A stretch of DNA of 64,000 nucleotides, from the NCBI GenBank assembly GCA_041666685.1, contig JBAYGJ010000001.1, positions 1-64,000 of the forward strand, read 5' to 3'. How positions within the stretch are numbered: position 1 is the first letter of the stretch; each line of letters opens with the position of its first letter. The notes under the pieces are model-generated. The model saw only the letters and a list, made by a program, of their open reading frames with translations. It was not told where the DNA came from and made no database searches. This DNA comes from JBAYGJ01 sp041666685 (GTDB lineage Bacteria > Patescibacteriota > Patescibacteriia > UBA10025 > JAHIVO01). A program made the translations under genes and the position numbers. Shown one piece after another: positions 24,483-32,810 of this stretch.

Positions 24483-24522
24483 ACTCCTCCTTCTGCCCTC
24501 CTGTCAGATTACATGTTGGATG

Positions 24523-24558
24523 AAAAAACATCTACTATATTTCCACTGCGGGAGATGT
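24523..24558 (-). terminator. Terminator-like hairpin within the leader (attenuator candidate)
   Basis: Minus strand ACATCT (24558-24553) pairs with AGATGT (24533-24528) around a 19-nt loop, followed directly by TTTTTT. It lies between the promoter and the start codon, so it may be an attenuator or the 3' end of a ~145-nt RNA. Confidence 0.45.
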
Positions 24559-24591
24559 CCGTCATGTTCATTTGAAAAGAACTGAATATTT

Positions 24592-24655
24592 GAGAGTAGG
24601 GGCGGGGTTCGTGGATCAACCGCCAAGAAAATCCACAAATCACCTGCCCCATCTC
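24592..24655 (-). ncRNA. Long imperfect hairpin in the leader RNA, unknown class
   Basis: Read on the minus strand, GAG..GGGGC..GGT..TGTGGAT pairs with ATCCACG..ACC..GCCCC..CTC around a 14-nt loop, about 18 bp in all. With the promoter at 24675-24702 and the terminator-like hairpin at 24523-24558 it could form a compact regulatory RNA. It does not match tRNA, SRP, 6S or tmRNA by eye. Confidence 0.4.
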
Positions 24656-24674
24656 TACGTAATATAATTATTGT

Positions 24675-24702
24675 ATCATACTACGCACAACACGAGTGTC
24701 AA
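24675..24702 (-). promoter_or_regulatory. Promoter of the structured leader / zinc-ribbon gene
   Basis: Minus-strand TTGACA (24702-24697), 16-nt spacer, TATGAT (24680-24675). Confidence 0.6.
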
Positions 24703-24770
24703 GCCTTGGCCACAAAAAAATTCTCGTTTTTTTTAAAACGACGCATGACTCACAAAACCGATGCCTTCCT

Positions 24771-26657
24771 TTATTCAACAGTTACGGATTTAGCCAAGTT
24801 TCTGGGCTTATCCGGATCCTTCCCGCGCAGTACAGCCGTCCGATACGCCAATAACTGGAGCGCCGCCAGCACCAGCACGGGCGTCAGGTGTCCGACGGTT
24901 TTTGGGATTTCTATCACCCATTCTGCCAGGCGGCGTATATCGGTGTCGCCCTTACTGACGACGGCAATAATTCGGCCATGCCGGGCGGCGACCTCCTGGG
25001 TGTTTGAAACTATCTTACTGTATGTAATCGATTGCTCGACGTCCTGCGGGGCGATCACAACCACTGGCATATTCTCGTCTATCAGGGCGATCGGGCCATG
25101 CTTCATTTCTGCGGCCGAGTACCCTTCTGCATGGATGTATGAAATTTCCTTCATCTTGAGTGCCGCTTCATAAGCCGCGGCAAACAGGTATCCCCGGCCC
25201 AGGAACAACGAATGGTCCTGACCATAAAATTCTTGGGCAATCTGGTCGATGATGCCGGCTTGCCCGCCGACACCATCAAGCACCTGTTGAATGTATTCGG
25301 GCAATTTGATGAGTTCACCGACGATCTTATCGAAATCTTTATCAGAAATCCTCTGCGTACCGTCAGACAGGGGCTGGCGTTCGTCCATAAACTTCGCCAG
25401 GCCGAGATTCAATATTGACAGGGCGACTACCTGGCAGGCAAACGACTTTGTGGAAGCAACGCCGATTTCCGGTCCGGCGTGCATATAGACGCCGCCATCC
25501 ACCATGCGTGCGATAGAGGAGCCGACTACATTGACGATGCCGAGAGTATAGCCGCCTAATTCTTTCGCCAGTTTCAGGCCGGCCTTCGTGTCCTCGGTTT
25601 CACCGGATTGGGATATGGCGATACATAAGGTATTCGCCGGCAAATACGGATCACGATAACGGAATTCAGATGCCTGCTCACATGTGACTGGAATACGTAA
25701 AATCCGTTCCATCAGTATGGCGCCGATCAGTCCGGCGTGCCACGATGTGCCGCAGGCCAGTATCTTGATCGAATCAATGCGTTTCACGTGTTTAGGAAAA
25801 CCATTTTCCAGACATCGCAGATGGATGCTGTGTAAGCCGGACTTCACCCGTCCCGCCAGTGTCCGCCTGACCGCTTCCGCCTGTTCGTAAATTTCTTTAA
25901 GCATGAAATGGTCAAACCCTTCTTTCTCGATCATATCGAGTGTCATGTCGACTTCGACGATCTGTGCGTCGACGTGCTTATTGTCCAGCGTCGTGACTAC
26001 ATGCATATCCGGGGTAATTATGGCCATTTGGCCGTCTTCAAGATATATCAGCTTATTAGTATGTCCGATTATTGCGGATAAATCCGAGGCCACAAAATAT
26101 TCGCCATCTCCCCGGCCGATAACCAGCGGAGATCCCCGTCGAGCCGCAACGATAACATTGGGATGTTCACGGGAAACGACAGCAATACCAAAAGTGCCCT
26201 CCACCATCTGCAGTGACTGGCGGACAGCTTCAGCGAGGTCACCCCGATACAAATAACCGACCAATAAGGCCAAAACGGCGGAATCATTCTCGCCTTGATA
26301 GACGACTCCCCGCTGAGCCAGCCAGGCAATAATAGCCCGAAAATTTTCAATAATCCCATTATGCACCAAGGCGATTGAACCATCCTGACTTAAATGCGGA
26401 TGACAGTTCTGAATATTCGCCTCCCCATGGGTCGCCCACCGGGTGTGAGCGATGCCCTGGACGCTACCATGAGCATCGTCGCCCAATTTCTCAACCAACG
26501 ATGCAATTTTTCCGACCGATTTGCATGCCCACAGGCCACCGTCAGACACGAGAATAATCCCAGCAGAATCATATCCGCGGTATTCTAGCCGCTTCAAGCC
26601 GTCAACTAAAATTGATTGCGCCGGACGTTTACCTACATAGCCTACAATGCCGCACAT
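24771..26657 (-). CDS. glmS: Glutamine-fructose-6-phosphate aminotransferase GlmS
   Basis: 628 aa. Makes glucosamine-6-phosphate for peptidoglycan and surface glycans. The N-terminal glutaminase domain begins MCGIVGYVG with Cys as the catalytic residue after Met removal, then RLEYRGYDSAG and HTRWATHG. Two SIS isomerase domains follow (ILACGTSWHAG, ISQSGETEDT, LGRGYLFAAAYE), and the protein ends in the conserved LAKSVTVE. The start is 4 nt after the stop of a TrmB-like regulator gene and has no SD, so translation is probably coupled. The tight spacing leaves no room for a glmS ribozyme; control is likely through the co-transcribed regulator. Confidence 0.97.
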   Translation of the reverse strand: MCGIVGYVGKRPAQSILVDGLKRLEYRGYDSAGIILVSDGGLWACKSVGKIASLVEKLGDDAHGSVQGIAHTRWATHGEANIQNCHPHLSQDGSIALVHNGIIENFRAIIAWLAQRGVVYQGENDSAVLALLVGYLYRGDLAEAVRQSLQMVEGTFGIAVVSREHPNVIVAARRGSPLVIGRGDGEYFVASDLSAIIGHTNKLIYLEDGQMAIITPDMHVVTTLDNKHVDAQIVEVDMTLDMIEKEGFDHFMLKEIYEQAEAVRRTLAGRVKSGLHSIHLRCLENGFPKHVKRIDSIKILACGTSWHAGLIGAILMERILRIPVTCEQASEFRYRDPYLPANTLCIAISQSGETEDTKAGLKLAKELGGYTLGIVNVVGSSIARMVDGGVYMHAGPEIGVASTKSFACQVVALSILNLGLAKFMDERQPLSDGTQRISDKDFDKIVGELIKLPEYIQQVLDGVGGQAGIIDQIAQEFYGQDHSLFLGRGYLFAAAYEAALKMKEISYIHAEGYSAAEMKHGPIALIDENMPVVVIAPQDVEQSITYSKIVSNTQEVAARHGRIIAVVSKGDTDIRRLAEWVIEIPKTVGHLTPVLVLAALQLLAYRTAVLRGKDPDKPRNLAKSVTVE

Positions 26658-26661
26658 ATGA

Positions 26662-27405
26662 TTATATTAATGTTTTCCATACATACTTAAAGATCATCAT
26701 ATTAGTCTGATATAAACCAGGATCGGAAATAATCATACCGATGGTCTGTTTGTTTTTATCGAGGGATATCAACCCAAGCTTATTGTAATAGATAATCATG
26801 TATGTCGGGGAACCCTCAGTCTTTGACAGCCATTTGCGCTCGTCCATCCCCCAAAGCTGACCGCCGGAACCGACGGCAATCACTTTGCATCTGATTTTCC
26901 GCTTGACCCGTTCCTTGGCAAAATTCGGGAAACCATCATACAAATGCTGGCGGATATTCGAGGCCGAATATACATAATATTCCTTTTCGTTCGCCTGCGT
27001 CATCACTTCAAGTACATCGCCCAAGACAGTCTTCACGCCTTTCGTGCCCTGATAGTATTTGACCACTGGCTTGTCCTCTGCGCGATTATATACTGACTTT
27101 AACTCGGGGATAATTTTTTCAACGGCAGATTTGGATTCCTCCAGTTCATGCATCCTGTCCTGTAAAAAATTCTTCAATTTTTCCGGATCTTCTGCCAGGA
27201 AGTACTGACGCTTGTCCTGGTGATAATAACTCGCCAACCCGCGTTTGATTAATATTTTTAAAATATCATAGGTCGTCCCACGGTTAACTCCGGCGGTATT
27301 AGCCAAAGTCCTGACGGAAGATGGGCCGGCATTCAGTAATGCCAGATACACCTGAGTTTCCTTTTCCGATAGGCCTAACTGTTTGAGAATGGTTGATACA
27401 GACAT
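26662..27405 (-). CDS. TrmB-family transcriptional regulator
   Basis: 247 aa. Residues ~1-70 form a winged helix (LKQLGLSEKETQVYLALLNAG, GVNRGTTYDILKILIKRGLA). A short coiled coil follows (~80-105), then a C-terminal domain resembling the PLD-like effector domain of TrmB proteins, which bind sugars. ATG 27405 is chosen; an in-frame GTG at 27423 is possible and lies almost at the predicted transcription start. No SD for either. It is co-transcribed with glmS and is probably its regulator, sensing an amino sugar or related metabolite (inference). Confidence 0.8.
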   Translation of the reverse strand: MSVSTILKQLGLSEKETQVYLALLNAGPSSVRTLANTAGVNRGTTYDILKILIKRGLASYYHQDKRQYFLAEDPEKLKNFLQDRMHELEESKSAVEKIIPELKSVYNRAEDKPVVKYYQGTKGVKTVLGDVLEVMTQANEKEYYVYSASNIRQHLYDGFPNFAKERVKRKIRCKVIAVGSGGQLWGMDERKWLSKTEGSPTYMIIYYNKLGLISLDKNKQTIGMIISDPGLYQTNMMIFKYVWKTLI

Positions 27406-27435
27406 ATTTGGATGGAAATTCACCTATATTCATAC

Positions 27436-27463
27436 AGTATAAACCTGTAGCACAAATTGTCAA
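27436..27463 (-). promoter_or_regulatory. Promoter of the trmB-like/glmS operon
   Basis: Minus-strand TTGACA (27463-27458), 16-nt spacer, TATACT (27441-27436). The transcript would begin a few nt before GTG 27423. Confidence 0.65.
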
Positions 27464-27587
27464 TAATTTTCCTACAAATAATATATATTCTTGAAATATA
27501 ACTAATGTTAGCTAAATAATGATACTATTACTGTCAATAAAAAAATAAGAACCAATAATAATTAATGGCATCATGGCTAACTCAAGC

Positions 27588-28682
27588 TTATTTTTTCAGA
27601 GTCCTCAGATACGACTCAATAAACTCCATGATAGAACCGTCCAATACGCCATCGACATCCTGGACCTCATGTTTTGTTCGATGGTCTTTTACCATTTTGT
27701 AAGGCTGTAACACATATGAGCGCACCTGGTTCCCCCATGCCGCTTCCTGATAGGCACCGCGTAACTCCCTTTTTTCCTTTTGCTGCTCGGCTAAGTATCT
27801 GAGGTGCAGCTTCCCTTTCAATATCTTCATGGCCGTTTCCTTGTTCTGTTGTTGCGACCGCTCATTCTGGCAGGAAACGGTGATTCCGGTCGGGATATGG
27901 ACGATCCGTATGGCTGAATACGTCGTATTGACTGACTGGCCCCCATGGCCGGATGACGTTGACGTATCAATCCTCAAGTCTTTGTCGTCAATCTGCACTT
28001 CGCTGACTTCCTCCAACACCGGCAGTACCTCGACCAATGCAAACGAAGTATGGCGCATTTTCTCAGCATCAAACGGCGAAATCCGGACCAACCGGTGCAC
28101 TCCCGCCTCTGCCTTGAGATAGCCGTAGGCATACCGGCCAGCAACTTCCATGGTGACGCTCTTGATGCCGGCTTCATTGCCCATGGACTTGTCCACGATT
28201 TTCACCACCCAGCCCTGGCGCTCGCAGAAGCGTACGTACATCCTCAACAACATCGACGCCCAATCCTGAGCATCAACGCCGCCGGTTCCGGCATGGATGG
28301 CTACAATGGCAGGCGATTCGTCATACTTGCCAGACAACATAATATAAAATTCCAGTGTCTGGAACTGGCTGTTCAATTCCTCAAAACGCTTGGTAATTTC
28401 CGACTTCAGAGACCGGTCCTCTTCGTGATCGGCGGCGGCGGCCAGCTCAATTAGGTCACGCACTTCTTGCGCAATATGACTCCACCTATCCAGATCTTTT
28501 TTCAGCTCATCATGCTCCTGGGACTTTTTCTTTGCCAGGTCTGGGTCGTTCCAAAAATCCGACCTGGACATGGCCATTTCAAGTATTTTAAGCTTTTCTC
28601 CGGTCTGGTCCAATTTCAAAATAGACCAGGTCCTGGCTATCTTTTCCTGCAAATCAACCAATGTATCGATTAATTCCCTCAT
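27588..28682 (-). CDS. prfB: Peptide chain release factor 2
   Basis: 364 aa. Reads UAA and UGA stops and triggers peptide release. Contains the RF2 recognition motif ISPFDAEKMRHTSFA and the catalytic SGHGGQSVNTT. The frame is open from ATG 28682 with no internal stop, so the programmed +1 frameshift of many bacterial prfB genes is absent. Its presence together with TGA stop codons elsewhere in the window argues against the UGA recoding known in some CPR lineages. It has its own promoter. Confidence 0.97.
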   Translation of the reverse strand: MRELIDTLVDLQEKIARTWSILKLDQTGEKLKILEMAMSRSDFWNDPDLAKKKSQEHDELKKDLDRWSHIAQEVRDLIELAAAADHEEDRSLKSEITKRFEELNSQFQTLEFYIMLSGKYDESPAIVAIHAGTGGVDAQDWASMLLRMYVRFCERQGWVVKIVDKSMGNEAGIKSVTMEVAGRYAYGYLKAEAGVHRLVRISPFDAEKMRHTSFALVEVLPVLEEVSEVQIDDKDLRIDTSTSSGHGGQSVNTTYSAIRIVHIPTGITVSCQNERSQQQNKETAMKILKGKLHLRYLAEQQKEKRELRGAYQEAAWGNQVRSYVLQPYKMVKDHRTKHEVQDVDGVLDGSIMEFIESYLRTLKK

Positions 28683-28693
28683 ATCTGATTCTT

Positions 28694-28722
28694 ATTGTAT
28701 CCTACTGACGCTTTCTGGACAA
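28694..28722 (-). promoter_or_regulatory. prfB promoter
   Basis: Minus-strand TTGTCC (28722-28717), 17-nt spacer, TACAAT (28699-28694), about 10 nt before the ATG. Confidence 0.55.
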
Positions 28723-28725
28723 ATA

Positions 28726-28754
28726 GAAAAAGACCCCATCAGTTTCAGAGGCTC
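28726..28754 (-). terminator. Weak terminator-like hairpin after the 150-aa gene
   Basis: Minus-strand GCCTC...GGGGT with a 10-nt loop, then CTTTTTC. The stem is short and contains G-T pairs. Confidence 0.3.
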
Positions 28755-28769
28755 TGCATTTAATAATAT

Positions 28770-29222
28770 TCAAGCTGCCATCTTCTTAGTTTCCGTTTCC
28801 TGCAGTGCCTTTAAGCCTACTGAGAAAGCTTCATAAAATTTTTGAATCGGGCCGCCGTCCATTTTGGTATGGTCAAAAATCGTTTCAATGAATTCAAATT
28901 TGTCCTTGTCCAATTCATGGCATTTCCTGACTTCGGTAAGTAAGCCCTCTAATAAACCGTCAGTGTCGGCTACACCGGCCGCCTGTAGAACCTCGCGCAT
29001 CGACCGAATCGTCTCATTGAGTTGAGGGCTATGTGCCTCGATTTTCATCAAAGTCCAGCCCTCATCAACATACCTTTTCATGTACTTGTACAGGGTTTCA
29101 AAGTCATGCCGCCGCGTTTCCATAAATTCACGGTCAGCTTTTAAATCTTCCGGTGTTTTGATAATTTCTTTGGGTTGTTCCGGTTCAACAGAAGGCACTT
29201 CTGACTCAAGACGGTCATTCAT
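28770..29222 (-). CDS. Hypothetical acidic helical protein
   Basis: 150 aa, charged, no signal peptide or membrane helix, predicted mostly alpha-helical (RREFMETRRH-like heptads, LLEGLLTEVRKCHELDKDKFE). No family recognised. It lies 12 nt downstream of the HtrA-like protease gene and is probably co-transcribed with it. No SD; upstream AT-rich. It might be a cytoplasmic partner, but nothing in the sequence supports a specific role. Confidence 0.6.
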   Translation of the reverse strand: MNDRLESEVPSVEPEQPKEIIKTPEDLKADREFMETRRHDFETLYKYMKRYVDEGWTLMKIEAHSPQLNETIRSMREVLQAAGVADTDGLLEGLLTEVRKCHELDKDKFEFIETIFDHTKMDGGPIQKFYEAFSVGLKALQETETKKMAA

Positions 29223-29234
29223 AGGGATAAAGTA

Positions 29235-30569
29235 TTACGGTTTAGCCTGTTCCAATTTCACAGACACGGTCTTTTCAGTGCCCGCGTGAGATATCTTCAG
29301 TGTCACACTATCACCAACGTTATATTTCTGCAACTCACTAGCTAGGGGGTGCTCCTCATTAATTTTCTGGCTGTTTACCTCCAGAATAATGTCATTTTCC
29401 ACAATCCCCGCCTTATCAGCCGGACTGCCCGGTATGACGGCAAATTCCGTCTGGTCAGCGCCCCGGACGACCATCGCGCCGTAGTCGACGCTGAGTTTAT
29501 TTTTTTCGGCCACATCACTGTTGATAATGACATACCGTACCCCTAAATACGGTCGGACAATCGTACCGTTTTTCTTTACGCTTTCCACAGCGCTTTTCAC
29601 CTGATTGATCGGGATGGCGAATCCGACCAATTGGCCTGAACTGTTCACTGCCGTATTGATCCCGATAACCTGCCCTGCCAGGTCAAGCAACGGGCCGCCG
29701 GAATTGCCCGAATTGATCGCCGCATCGGTCTGAATAATATCCTGGAGGGTTTCTGACTGGCCAGAGCCGTCACCGGCCGTCACAGTCCGGGACAATCCGG
29801 AGACGACCCCTTTGGTCACAGTATTCTGATATTGCCCGAGGGCATTGCCGATGGCAATCACTGACTGACCGATCTGCACGGTGCTAGAATCCCCCAAAGC
29901 TAGCGTCGGCAGATCCGTGGCGTCAATTTTGACGACAGCCACGTCATTAAACGGATCTGTGGCCAGCACCTTTGCGCTGTACTTCTTGCCGTCATTCATC
30001 ACTACTGTATATTCCGCTCCTGTCGTGCTGACCACATGCTTATTGGTCATGATCAGGCCGTCCGATGAAATAATAAACCCGCTCCCGGCGCCAATCTCCT
30101 GCTGACCCTGTGACGGGGTTCCAAAATTAAACAAATCACCAAACGGCGAAAGGTTTGAACCGGAATTATTGTAGATTTTACTCAGGTCCTGGGTAATGAC
30201 AATACTGACCACTGCCGGACTGGCCTTTTTCACCACGTCGACAGTTGCCGAATCTTCCGTGACCGCCAATGTCTGGGGGGTAATCGAGCCTGTTGAAGCG
30301 ACCGACGTAGTATTACTATTCCTAAAAATATTTTTTTGTACCCATGAGGAGACAGAGGAATCGGTGCTGGCCCATGCGCCAAATACCAGTCCGGAAAGTG
30401 CGCCAACCAGAAGGCTGACAACCAATACGGCAATCGCTAAATTCCGCAGTTGATCATACGTAACAATCGCCCGATCTGCGGCTGGCTGGCCACTGACACC
30501 TACCCGACCGACGGGCCGTGTATTTTGAGCTGTTAAAGATTCGGATACCGAGGGTTCTTTTTTTTCCAT
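29235..30569 (-). CDS. Membrane-anchored HtrA/DegP-like serine protease with PDZ domain
   Basis: 444 aa. A transmembrane anchor (residues ~42-66) follows a 40-residue cytoplasmic tail. The trypsin-like domain has the triad His178 (IMTNKHVV), Asp209 (FNDVAVVKID) and Ser290 (AAINSGNSGGPLL). A C-terminal PDZ domain follows (~345-440, GSPADKAGIVENDIILEVN). It degrades or refolds damaged exported proteins outside the membrane. That fits a cell that exports many large surface proteins. No SD, A-rich leader; own promoter at 30599-30627. Confidence 0.93.
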   Translation of the reverse strand: MEKKEPSVSESLTAQNTRPVGRVGVSGQPAADRAIVTYDQLRNLAIAVLVVSLLVGALSGLVFGAWASTDSSVSSWVQKNIFRNSNTTSVASTGSITPQTLAVTEDSATVDVVKKASPAVVSIVITQDLSKIYNNSGSNLSPFGDLFNFGTPSQGQQEIGAGSGFIISSDGLIMTNKHVVSTTGAEYTVVMNDGKKYSAKVLATDPFNDVAVVKIDATDLPTLALGDSSTVQIGQSVIAIGNALGQYQNTVTKGVVSGLSRTVTAGDGSGQSETLQDIIQTDAAINSGNSGGPLLDLAGQVIGINTAVNSSGQLVGFAIPINQVKSAVESVKKNGTIVRPYLGVRYVIINSDVAEKNKLSVDYGAMVVRGADQTEFAVIPGSPADKAGIVENDIILEVNSQKINEEHPLASELQKYNVGDSVTLKISHAGTEKTVSVKLEQAKP

Positions 30570-30598
30570 ACTTTTTTCTTTTTTAAATGTATAGTAAA

Positions 30599-30627
30599 AT
30601 TATCAGGATTTTTTTAAACTATGTCAA
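30599..30627 (-). promoter_or_regulatory. htrA-like promoter
   Basis: Minus-strand TTGACA (30627-30622), 17-nt spacer, GATAAT (30604-30599). Confidence 0.65.
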
Positions 30628-30665
30628 GACCCGCCATACTGATTAATACACCCAGATGGCTGTTT

Positions 30666-31007
30666 TTATTTCAGTTGGTTGACGCAGGCTGTAAAAGCCT
30701 CCCCGCCGGACCAGCGGCACTGCCCCCGGTCGCACAGGCAGCTATCCTGAGCATAACAGGCATACTCCGGCTGCCATTCACATGTCGTATAGGACGATGA
30801 AACGTTGTCGCGTGGCATACAGGACGTGCCTGAACACCCGCCGACGAGGCAATCGCTGTTCCGTTCGCATTGAATACTCGTTGTTTCCGTATTCACCGTT
30901 GATGAATTCTGATTATGTGAACCAATCCTGATTTTTGGGGACAATAAAAAAACCAAGCCACAAAAAACAGCAATGCACACAAAAATTAGAATTATTCGTT
31001 TTGTCAT
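30666..31007 (-). CDS. Membrane-anchored Cys-rich extracytoplasmic protein (eight-cysteine-cluster type)
   Basis: 113 aa. One N-terminal transmembrane segment (residues ~5-24), a short Ser/Thr linker, then ten cysteines: QCERNSDCLVGGCSGTSC, TTCEW, EYACY and SCLCDRGQCRW. Pattern and order match the small eight-cysteine-cluster domain seen in exported bacterial proteins, probably disulphide-stabilised. Function unknown. Third gene of an operon with the NodB-fold protein and a 70-aa membrane protein (gap of 1 nt); no SD. Confidence 0.6.
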   Translation of the reverse strand: MTKRIILIFVCIAVFCGLVFLLSPKIRIGSHNQNSSTVNTETTSIQCERNSDCLVGGCSGTSCMPRDNVSSSYTTCEWQPEYACYAQDSCLCDRGQCRWSGGEAFTACVNQLK

Positions 31008-31008
31008 T

Positions 31009-31221
31009 TTAAATATTCAACGCAGCGCCATATGAATTCTGGATAGTCTGCACCATCCAGGGGAAAGCTAGGGCAGAAATTATTAGAGGGATGACAATAA
31101 CGGCAATCCCAATGATCAGAGTCCAGAGCCGAATTTTCCTCTGTTTTTCCAGAGACAACCACATCTTCTCGGATAACTCGATATTTTTCTGCAAAAGCTG
31201 TTTTATTTCCTCCTCTGACAT
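31009..31221 (-). CDS. Short single-pass membrane protein
   Basis: 70 aa. The first 30 residues are a charged amphipathic helix (EEEIKQLLQKNIELSEKMW), followed by one long hydrophobic segment (~33-58). No family recognised. It begins 2 nt after the stop of the NodB-fold gene and ends 1 nt before the Cys-rich gene, which argues for real expression by coupled translation. Confidence 0.55.
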   Translation of the reverse strand: MSEEEIKQLLQKNIELSEKMWLSLEKQRKIRLWTLIIGIAVIVIPLIISALAFPWMVQTIQNSYGAALNI

Positions 31222-31223
31222 AT

Positions 31224-32150
31224 TTATTTCAGCAGGGCTTCTAAACTGACAATACTATACCCTTTACCTTTTAGTTCCACAATCAGGTCTGGCAGTATTT
31301 CGGCGGTTGTCGCATTACTAGCCTGCATGAGGATAATCGCTCCAGGCACGACGCCATTCAGTACGCGGTCCTTGGATTGGGCTGCCGTATACTCCGAGGA
31401 CCAATCAAGCGCGTCTACAGTCCACGTTACCGGGCAATACCCGGCTTGTTTGGCAGCCGACAAGACATCGGCATCCGCTTCCCCATACGGCGGACGGAAA
31501 AATGGTTTCGTTGACTTCCCTGTCGCGTTACCGATAGCCTGGTCGGCTTTCGACAGTTGTTCTGCTATCCCCGATGCCGGCAAATCATTGAAATGAGGAT
31601 GACTGTAGCTGAGATTGTACACGGGGAAACCGGCATCATTGATTTTTTTGATCATTGAGGAATTATTTTCTGCGACATCACCACGGGCAAAAAATTCAGC
31701 CGTGGCCTGGCCCGCTTTAAGGCCGTCCAGAACTTTCTGGATTTCCCCTTCTTTCACCGTCCCAACATTGAACGTCAGCGCTACCTGTTTCTGTTCAGCT
31801 GAACCACGTGAAGTAACTTTCGTACACCCATCCAGACTGAAATCACTAGTTGATGCGGCGATATTTACATTCATATTGGAATTGGTATTTCCATTCACAT
31901 TTGCATTAGTATTCGTGTTGGAATTCTGGTTTACGCTATTCGTATTGCCATTTTCATTTGTATTGATACTGGAAAGTGTGGCGTTGTCGTTCGGTAGGGT
32001 CAGGGTCGGAGTCGGCTGTTTTGAAAATATCGAACGGCCAATCAAAAAAACAACAAAAACACTGCCAGCGATAATCAATATCCTGGTCCAGTTAAACGCC
32101 GTCTTATCCCCGCGGGGGCGAAAACGCTGGTATTGTTGGTAATTTGCCAT
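31224..32150 (-). CDS. Membrane-anchored NodB-fold (polysaccharide deacetylase-like) protein, catalytically degenerate
   Basis: 308 aa. Transmembrane anchor (residues ~22-41), an Asn/Thr-rich linker (~60-97), then a NodB domain. Motif 1, normally TFDDG, reads TFNVG, so the catalytic base and metal Asp are lost. The histidine pair is kept (SHPHF, 184-186), as are RPPYGE (219) and WTVDALDW. The C-terminal catalytic His of motif 5 is Gln276 (IILMQ). It may bind glycan without deacetylating it. Promoter -10 TATAAT at 32179-32174; AAGGAG lies 9 nt before the ATG. Confidence 0.75.
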   Translation of the reverse strand: MANYQQYQRFRPRGDKTAFNWTRILIIAGSVFVVFLIGRSIFSKQPTPTLTLPNDNATLSSINTNENGNTNSVNQNSNTNTNANVNGNTNSNMNVNIAASTSDFSLDGCTKVTSRGSAEQKQVALTFNVGTVKEGEIQKVLDGLKAGQATAEFFARGDVAENNSSMIKKINDAGFPVYNLSYSHPHFNDLPASGIAEQLSKADQAIGNATGKSTKPFFRPPYGEADADVLSAAKQAGYCPVTWTVDALDWSSEYTAAQSKDRVLNGVVPGAIILMQASNATTAEILPDLIVELKGKGYSIVSLEALLK

Positions 32151-32173
32151 ATCATGGTTCTCCTTCTACCCCT

Positions 32174-32179
32174 ATTATA
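32174..32179 (-). promoter_or_regulatory. -10 element of the NodB-fold operon
   Basis: Consensus TATAAT on the minus strand. The -35 at 17-nt spacing is only TTTATT. Confidence 0.5.
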
Positions 32180-32207
32180 ACGGCTTATTGGCAAATAATA
32201 AAGGGAT

Positions 32208-32232
32208 AAGAAAATGCCGGACTTTCCGGCAT
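32208..32232 (-). terminator. Terminator of the nrdR-nrdJ-cobalamin operon
   Basis: Minus strand ATGCCGG (32232-32226) pairs with CCGGCAT (32220-32214) around a 5-nt loop, followed by TTTCTT. It closes the unit that starts at the nrdR promoter. Confidence 0.85.
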
Positions 32233-32247
32233 GTATGTTGTTTTTTA

Positions 32248-32790
32248 TTATATTGCCCGCTCGACCACCTTTGTTGATACCGGCCTCTTGGACATTGCAT
32301 ACTTCACAAGTTCATACACCCCGAAAAATACCGAAACATAGAAAATGTCACCAAAAAACGTATTCCGGTAAAACGGCACAGCCATCACATAACTCTGTAC
32401 CAAACCAGCCAATGTTTTGCTGTACAGCGGCGTAAATGCCCATACGGCAAAATTCGTTATGGCATAAAACAATACCGATCCTGCGATCGTGCCTGCCGCG
32501 ATCCGTCCGACATGCTTGTTTCGACGCACCCACCAACCGATCATGCCAAAAAAGAAGTAACTTCCCCAGGTGAATAATACAAGGTTATGCCAACCGATGA
32601 TCGAATCGCTCACGACCATGGCAACAAGGGGTATGACCACGCCCCAGCGGGAGCGGACGTACGTTCCGCAAAACAGGGCCAGTGCGCCCATCGGGATAAA
32701 ATTATACGGGTGCGGAACCAGGCGCATGAGTACCGTCAGCATCACAAAAACCAATACAGCCAGACTGACAAACCACCGATTGTTTTTCAT
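32248..32790 (-). CDS. DUF6580-type membrane protein, ECF S-component-like; candidate cobalamin permease
   Basis: 180 aa with about five transmembrane helices. The pattern RLVPHPYNFIPMGALALF, PLVAMVVSDSIIGWHN, YAITNFAVWAF and AVPFYRNTFFGDIFY is that of DUF6580 proteins, whose size and topology resemble substrate-binding S-components of ECF vitamin transporters. That resemblance is general knowledge, not proof of transport. Here it is the last gene of an operon with B12-dependent ribonucleotide reductase, a cobalamin adenosyltransferase and a DUF4430 protein. I infer a role in taking up a corrinoid. No T/A or ATPase genes are nearby. Confidence 0.7.
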   Translation of the reverse strand: MKNNRWFVSLAVLVFVMLTVLMRLVPHPYNFIPMGALALFCGTYVRSRWGVVIPLVAMVVSDSIIGWHNLVLFTWGSYFFFGMIGWWVRRNKHVGRIAAGTIAGSVLFYAITNFAVWAFTPLYSKTLAGLVQSYVMAVPFYRNTFFGDIFYVSVFFGVYELVKYAMSKRPVSTKVVERAI

Positions 32791-32810
32791 ATATACTTTT
32801 TTATCTTTTA

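Noticed and set aside
24592..24655. Hairpin considered as a tRNA or SRP RNA
   Set aside because: No cloverleaf arms, no conserved T-loop or SRP tetraloop/asymmetric loop motif; left as an unassigned leader structure.
26640..26680. glmS ribozyme upstream of glmS
   Set aside because: Only 4 nt separate glmS from the preceding gene.
27588..28682. Programmed frameshift in prfB
   Set aside because: The frame is open from the ATG with no internal TGA near codon 25.
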